A DNA stretch of 64,000 nt from Butyrivibrio sp. Lineage in GTDB: Bacteria; Bacillota; Clostridia; Lachnospirales; Lachnospiraceae. The position numbers were made by a program, and so were the translations under genes. The notes below the pieces were generated by a model. It did not search any database, was not told where the DNA came from, and saw only the letters and a program-made list of their open reading frames with translations. Shown piece after piece: positions 59,720-64,000 of the stretch (position 1 is its first letter; each line of letters opens with the position of its first letter). The stretch lies in NCBI GenBank assembly GCA_017470505.1, contig JAFUYO010000005.1, forward strand, positions 1 through 64,000, given 5' to 3'.

Positions 59720-60742
59720 TCAGAAGCTTGTAGAACCCCTCTTAATGAGCTCACCTGAGAAGATTGTCTTCTGAGGCATATCATTCTGGGTGAGTGTTCC
59801 AATGAGCGTTCTGACCAGCTGCGCACACATGTCCTGAAGCCTGTTGTCGATAGATGACAGCTCAGGCTCGGAGCAGTGGGAGAGGATCGAATTGTTGTAT
59901 CCTATTATCTGCAGCTGCGTGGGAACCTTTATGTGACGGCTCCTGGCGAAGTTCATCGCACCAATTGCAAGAAAATCGTCGCTGGCCACAATACCGTCAA
60001 AATGGATTCCATTATCAGCTATATTCTCGACGAAGAACTTCACCCCGTCAATGTCCTCGTGGTGTCCCTTGAAGCACTGCATCAGCTCTTTTCTGAGGGG
60101 AATGTCATGCAACAGAAGAGCATTCTGATAGCCTGAGAGCTTCTTGAGTCCTGAGTAGGAATTGGAGTTGTAAAGATAGAGTATATCTTTTACTCCGCTC
60201 TCAATGAGCTTCGAAGTGGAGTCCTGAGTGGCCTTGTGGTCGTCACAGAGTGTGCAGTATACATTTGAGCAGTCAAAGTCTGCGTTTAACAGCATGATAG
60301 GAACAGAGGAAGCTGCGGTACGGATGTACTCATTGTCCTCGTTATTGTTGAAAATGAAGTTGGAGCCTATCATGACGACTGCATCCACGTGCTGCGACAT
60401 AAGGAGTGAGAGAGAACTCTTTTTGGACTCCATTTCGTAACCTGTGCAGCATAGGACTGAGTGGTATCCGTTTTCGCGCAGATTCTGCTCGATATAATAG
60501 ATGGCTTTGGCAAGATACAGATCGGATGCATCTGCGCAGAGGATCCCGATGGTCTTCATTGAATTAAGACCCAGCCCCCTGGCAAAAGCATTTGGCTTGT
60601 ATCCGTACTGCTCGATAATATCCATGACTTTTTTGCGGGTGCGCGGCTTGACATTGGCACTGCCGTTCAAAACTCTTGAGACAGTGGCAATGGAAACACC
60701 GGCCTTTTTTGAAATGTCATAGATAGTCATCTGATTGCTCAT
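59720..60742 (-). CDS. LacI-family transcriptional regulator of hexuronate genes
   Basis: A 340-residue repressor with the LacI helix-turn-helix and hinge (TIYDISKKAGVSIATVSRVLNGSANV, YKPNAFARGLG) and a periplasmic-binding-protein-like effector domain (about 62-340). It starts 3 bases after uxaC, so it is in the same operon. Two operators of the LacI type lie in the uxaC-uxaA gap, one in each promoter, so it probably represses both directions and itself, released by a hexuronate or a pathway intermediate. The inducer is not shown by sequence. Confidence 0.9.
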   Translation of the reverse strand: MSNQMTIYDISKKAGVSIATVSRVLNGSANVKPRTRKKVMDIIEQYGYKPNAFARGLGLNSMKTIGILCADASDLYLAKAIYYIEQNLRENGYHSVLCCTGYEMESKKSSLSLLMSQHVDAVVMIGSNFIFNNNEDNEYIRTAASSVPIMLLNADFDCSNVYCTLCDDHKATQDSTSKLIESGVKDILYLYNSNSYSGLKKLSGYQNALLLHDIPLRKELMQCFKGHHEDIDGVKFFVENIADNGIHFDGIVASDDFLAIGAMNFARSRHIKVPTQLQIIGYNNSILSHCSEPELSSIDNRLQDMCAQLVRTLIGTLTQNDMPQKTIFSGELIKRGSTSF

Positions 60743-60745
60743 AAT

Positions 60746-62164
60746 TTATCTCACTTCCAGTGGAAAGCCAAAGTATCTGACTGCGTTGTTGTAGGAAATA
60801 TCCTTGGCAATCTGTCCGAGTACTTCGAAATCTTCCTCGGGATACTCGCCGTTTTCAATAAAGTCTGCAAGGTAGTTGCAGAGGATACGTCTGAAGTAGT
60901 CATGTCTTGTGTAGGAGGTGAAGCTCCTGGAATCTGTCAGCATGCCGACAAATCCTGAGAGGTTACCTGACTCTGCAACGGAGTCGAGCTGCTGCTCCAT
61001 GCCGTGCTTGGTATCATTGAACCACCATGCTGAACCCTGCTGGATCTTGGCAACTACAGGTGCCTCGTTGAAGGCGTTGATCGTGGTGTTGATGATCTTG
61101 TTGTCGTTGGGGTTCAGGCTGTAGAGAATGGTCTTGGGGAGCTGACCCTTCTTGTGAAGTGCATCGAGGAAGTCGGCCATCTCTGCCATAGGGTAGTAAG
61201 CTGCGATCGTATCAAAACCTGTGTCAGGTCCGAGCTTGTCATACATAGGTGTGTTGTTGTCGCGCTTGCAACCGAAGTGGAGCTGCATTACCCAGCCTCT
61301 CTTTGCGATCTCCTCGCCCTCAAAGAGCATGAATGCTGTCTCGAACTTAAGGCTCTCCTCGTAGGAAACCTCCCCGCCGCTCATCCTCTTTTTGAATATT
61401 GCCTCAACCTCGTCGTCTGAAGCGGGTCTGTACATAACATACTCAAGAGCGTGGTCGGTTACGTTGCAGCCCTTTGATCCGAAGTAGTCAAGTCTTACCC
61501 TTAAAGCTTCCTTGAGAGAAGAGAAGGAGTCGATCTTGACGCCGCTTACTTCTGAGAGCTTATCTATATAAGAAACAAAATCGGGCTTTGTGATATTCTT
61601 GGCCTTGTCGGGTCTCCATGCGGGAAGAACCTTTACATCGAAGCTCTCATCAGCTGCGATCTTGTCGTGCCACTCGAGAGTGTCGATGGGGTCGTCAGTT
61701 GTGCAGATGAGGGTAACGTTACTCATCTTGATCAGCTTTCTCACACTCATGTCAGGGCTCTGAAGAACCTTGTTGCAGAGGTCATAAACTTCTTCGGCTG
61801 TCTTGGAGTTTAGAACTCCGTCATATCCGAAGTACTTGCGCAGCTCTAAATGTGCCCAGTGATAAAGAGGATTGCCGACAGCCTTCTCGAGGCACTTTGC
61901 AAACATAAGGAATTTATCCTTGTCGGATGCGTCGCCTGTCATGTACTTCTCATCTACGCCGAAAGCACGCATGAGGCGCCACTTGTAATGGTCTCCCCCG
62001 AGCCATACCTGTGTGATTGTCTCAAAATGGCGGTCCTCAGCGATCTCCCTGGGACTGATGTGGCAGTGGTAATCAAGGATTGGCATATTCTCAGAATAGT
62101 CATGATAGAGCCTCTGGGCTGTCTTACTCTGAAGAAGGAAATCCTTGTCCATAAAATTTTTCAT
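60746..62164 (-). CDS. uxaC: Glucuronate/galacturonate isomerase
   Basis: A 472-residue amidohydrolase-fold isomerase of the UxaC family. It has FLLQSKTAQRLYHDYSENMPILDYHCHISPREI at the N-terminus, with the metal-binding HCH, and VWLGGDHYKWRLMRAFGV, QLHFGCKRDNN and SRSFTSYTRHDYFRRILCN later. It converts D-glucuronate to D-fructuronate and D-galacturonate to D-tagaturonate. The ATG at 62164 was chosen over 62179 because GGAGGG lies seven bases before it. First gene of an operon with the LacI regulator. Confidence 0.97.
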   Translation of the reverse strand: MKNFMDKDFLLQSKTAQRLYHDYSENMPILDYHCHISPREIAEDRHFETITQVWLGGDHYKWRLMRAFGVDEKYMTGDASDKDKFLMFAKCLEKAVGNPLYHWAHLELRKYFGYDGVLNSKTAEEVYDLCNKVLQSPDMSVRKLIKMSNVTLICTTDDPIDTLEWHDKIAADESFDVKVLPAWRPDKAKNITKPDFVSYIDKLSEVSGVKIDSFSSLKEALRVRLDYFGSKGCNVTDHALEYVMYRPASDDEVEAIFKKRMSGGEVSYEESLKFETAFMLFEGEEIAKRGWVMQLHFGCKRDNNTPMYDKLGPDTGFDTIAAYYPMAEMADFLDALHKKGQLPKTILYSLNPNDNKIINTTINAFNEAPVVAKIQQGSAWWFNDTKHGMEQQLDSVAESGNLSGFVGMLTDSRSFTSYTRHDYFRRILCNYLADFIENGEYPEEDFEVLGQIAKDISYNNAVRYFGFPLEVR

Positions 62165-62219
62165 TGCTATACCCTCCATTTGTAAATATTTTCATTTGAA
62201 ACAAAAATGTAAAAAATCA

Positions 62220-62339
62220 TGTAAGCATTTTCACACTTTTTTCAAAAGTATTATACAAGAGCTTTCATGCAAATACAATAGCCGAAATGAGTTGACGTAA
62301 TCCGATATTAAATATATTATTGTAATGAAAACGCTTACA
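62220..62339. promoter_or_regulatory. Divergent uxaC/uxaA promoters with mirrored LacI-type operators
   Basis: Minus strand: TTGTAT (62273-62278), 17 bases, TATAAT (62250-62255), then operator TGTAAGCATTTTCA (62220-62233). Plus strand: TTGACG (62292-62297), 17 bases, TATTAT (62315-62320), then operator TGAAAACGCTTACA (62326-62339). The two 14-base sites are near-identical when read outward and lie 106 bases apart centre to centre. TGAAAACGCTTACA also fits the CcpA cre consensus, so either the local LacI regulator, CcpA or both may bind. Confidence 0.8.
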
Positions 62340-62379
62340 CACAGTTTACATTTTCAAAAAAGAAAAAGGGGTAGGTTAT

Positions 62380-63882
62380 ATGAGCAGATTTTTACAGATC
62401 CATCCGGAAGACAACGTTGTTGTATGCCTCGAGGAACTCAAAAAGGGCGAGAAGATCACCCTCGGGGACGGCAAAGAGATCACGGCAAATGAGGATATTC
62501 CCGCCGGCCACAAGATTGCCATAAAGGATATCTCAAAGGATTCAAACATCATCAAGTACGGCTACGCAATCGGCCACGCACTTGAGGATATCACCGAGGG
62601 CAGATGGGTTCACACCCACGACATCAAGACCAATCTCGAGGGAATCCTTTCTTATAAATATGAACCGAACACTGACGACATAGGCAAAAAGAAGTCTCAG
62701 ATGGGTACCAGAAAGGGCACCTTCAAGGGCTTTGTCAGGAAAAACAAAAAAGTCGGCATCAGAAACGAGGTCTGGATCATTCCTACAGTCGGCTGTGTAA
62801 ACAATATTGCGAGAGCTCTCGCAAAAGAGGCAAACAAGTTTGTAAAGGGCAGTGTTGACGAAGTCGTTGCATTTACTCACAACTACGGCTGCTCACAGAC
62901 GGGGGATGACCAGGAGCACACAAGGACGATCCTCTCAGACCTCATAAATCATCCGAACGCAGGAGCGGTTCTTGTTTTGGGGCTCGGATGCGAGAACAGC
63001 AATATCGACGTTTTGATGCCCTATATAGGAGAGTACGATCCGGACAGGGTTAAGTTCCTCGTATGCCAGAAGTCTGATGACGAGATGGCTGACGGAACAG
63101 CTCTTTTAAAAGAACTCATAGACGCAGCTGCAGGTGATGAGAGAGAAGACGTAGATCTCTCCAAACTCGTCATCGGCCTTAAGTGCGGCGGATCTGACGG
63201 ATTCTCCGGAATCACTGCAAATCCTCTTGTCGGCAGGATATCCGACAGGATCATAGAGTACGGCGGAACATCAATCCTGACTGAGGTTCCCGAGATGTTC
63301 GGAGCAGAGACCATCCTCATGAACAGATGCAAGGATGAGGCTACCTTCAATGACACGGTGAACATGATAAACGACTTCAAGGACTATTTCACCAAACAGG
63401 GCGAGCCCATCTATGAGAATCCTTCACCCGGAAACAAGGCGGGCGGCATCACGACGCTTGAGGATAAGTCCCTCGGCTGCACGCAGAAGTCCGGCGATTA
63501 CCCTGTTATGAACGTCATGGAGTACGGACAGAGAACAGATACGACAGGATTAAATCTTCTCTGCGCTCCAGGCAACGACCTCTGCGCAGCGACAGCACTT
63601 GCAAGCGCAGGCGCCCAGATAGTTCTCTTCACAACAGGGAGAGGAACACCTTTTGCCTGTCCCGTTCCAACGATGAAGATCGCCAGCAACAACACGATTG
63701 CAAAAAAGAAAGGGAACTGGATAGACTTCTCGGCAGGTCAGATTTTAGAGGGCAGGACCTTCGATGAGCTTACGGACGAACTCTTTGACAAGATAGTAAG
63801 GACGGCTTCAGGTGAAAAGCTTAAGAGCGAGATCGCCGGTTTCCACGATATGGCTATCTGGAAGAGGGGAGTAACGCTGTAA
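62380..63882 (+). CDS. uxaA: Altronate dehydratase
   Basis: A 500-residue enzyme with an N-terminal SAF domain (about 1-90, HPEDNVVVCLEELKKGEKI) and the UxaA/GarD catalytic domain (about 115-495) containing HNYGCSQTGDDQEHT, GLKCGGSDGFSGITANP and AATALASAGAQIVLFTTGRG. It dehydrates D-altronate to 2-keto-3-deoxygluconate, the step after tagaturonate reduction in galacturonate breakdown. Start ATG after AAAAAGGGG. The missing reductase (uxaB) and the kinase/aldolase genes would be expected outside the window. Confidence 0.97.
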   Translation: MSRFLQIHPEDNVVVCLEELKKGEKITLGDGKEITANEDIPAGHKIAIKDISKDSNIIKYGYAIGHALEDITEGRWVHTHDIKTNLEGILSYKYEPNTDDIGKKKSQMGTRKGTFKGFVRKNKKVGIRNEVWIIPTVGCVNNIARALAKEANKFVKGSVDEVVAFTHNYGCSQTGDDQEHTRTILSDLINHPNAGAVLVLGLGCENSNIDVLMPYIGEYDPDRVKFLVCQKSDDEMADGTALLKELIDAAAGDEREDVDLSKLVIGLKCGGSDGFSGITANPLVGRISDRIIEYGGTSILTEVPEMFGAETILMNRCKDEATFNDTVNMINDFKDYFTKQGEPIYENPSPGNKAGGITTLEDKSLGCTQKSGDYPVMNVMEYGQRTDTTGLNLLCAPGNDLCAATALASAGAQIVLFTTGRGTPFACPVPTMKIASNNTIAKKKGNWIDFSAGQILEGRTFDELTDELFDKIVRTASGEKLKSEIAGFHDMAIWKRGVTL

Positions 63883-64000
63883 TTTTATCTGTAATTATAT
63901 ACAGTTTCTTTACAGAGTATAAAATGTGTATTAAATCTTGGATTAGTATATACACTAAAATGCGATAAGAGATGTATAATAAACAGTGTAGGCAATATGT
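63883..64000. other. Gene-free end of the window
   Basis: A weak hairpin CTGTA-ATTATA-TACAG with following TTTCTTT lies just after uxaA and may terminate it. A TATAAT at about 63977-63982 may be the -10 box of a gene beyond the window. No coding sequence is visible. Confidence 0.4.

Noticed and set aside
59550..59774. 74-codon plus-strand frame after giant gene B
   Set aside because: It consists of the terminator hairpin, repeat R2 and the antisense end of the LacI gene; no ribosome site.

Overview
The window looks like chromosome from a saccharolytic Clostridia bacterium of the family Lachnospiraceae, most like Butyrivibrio or Pseudobutyrivibrio. The reasons are the AGGAGG-type ribosome binding sites, a GlpP-type glycerol regulon, a domain-permuted GH3 glucosidase, a GH120 xylosidase and a zinc-ribbon membrane protein of the DUF6320 type next to a pectin-acetylesterase-like protein. 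The genus is inferred from gene content, not proven. No rRNA, CRISPR array, insertion sequence or prophage was seen; one tRNA-Gly(CCC) gene is present.

Layout. (1) 0.2-3.6 kb: a PilZ-type c-di-GMP receptor, a PLP-homeostasis protein, and a small protein coupled to a membrane GGDEF cyclase, with a previously unlisted 30-residue membrane peptide gene convergent to it. (2) 3.7-9.5 kb: a polysaccharide-related operon with GH120 beta-xylosidase, a condensation-type acyltransferase, a DUF6320-like membrane protein and a Notum/pectinacetylesterase-family hydrolase. (3) 9.6-11.7 kb: small and hypothetical genes and a GIY-YIG protein. (4) 11.9-27.1 kb: glycan-degradation genes (GH2, GH78, anchored esterase, AgrA/AgrC-like two-component pair, GPH-family sugar symporter, membrane-anchored GH3, small membrane protein, GH43). 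(5) 27.1-33.6 kb: a glycerol regulon (glpP-glpK-glpF and a three-gene anaerobic glycerol-3-phosphate dehydrogenase set) with two look-alike terminator leaders that I infer are the GlpP antitermination targets. (6) 33.6-44.2 kb: an eight-gene, almost fully overlapping operon that joins a GntR/YtrA regulator, an ABC-2 exporter, two MalF/MalG-type permeases, a MacA/HlyD adaptor, a MacB-core-domain protein and a large solute-binding lipoprotein. (7) 44.3-48.3 kb: a HExxH lipoprotein, an XRE regulator, tRNA-Gly and mscL. (8) 48.3-59.6 kb: two tandem giant paralogous cytoplasmic proteins (2038 and 1614 residues) without any domain I recognise. (9) 59.7-64 kb: a hexuronate locus, uxaC plus LacI regulator diverging from uxaA, with a mirrored operator in each promoter.

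The genes fit a plant-cell-wall lifestyle: extracellular or anchored enzymes release oligosaccharides, a symporter imports them, cytoplasmic GH120/GH2/GH78/GH43 enzymes finish them, and uronic acids and glycerol are fed to central metabolism by uxaAC and glp genes. The two best candidates for undescribed systems are the hybrid transporter operon at 33.6-44.2 kb and the giant paralog pair at 48.6-59.5 kb. Smaller candidates are the GlpP-type RNA leaders, a 139-nt near-perfect hairpin element at 18.2 kb and two families of short dispersed repeats.
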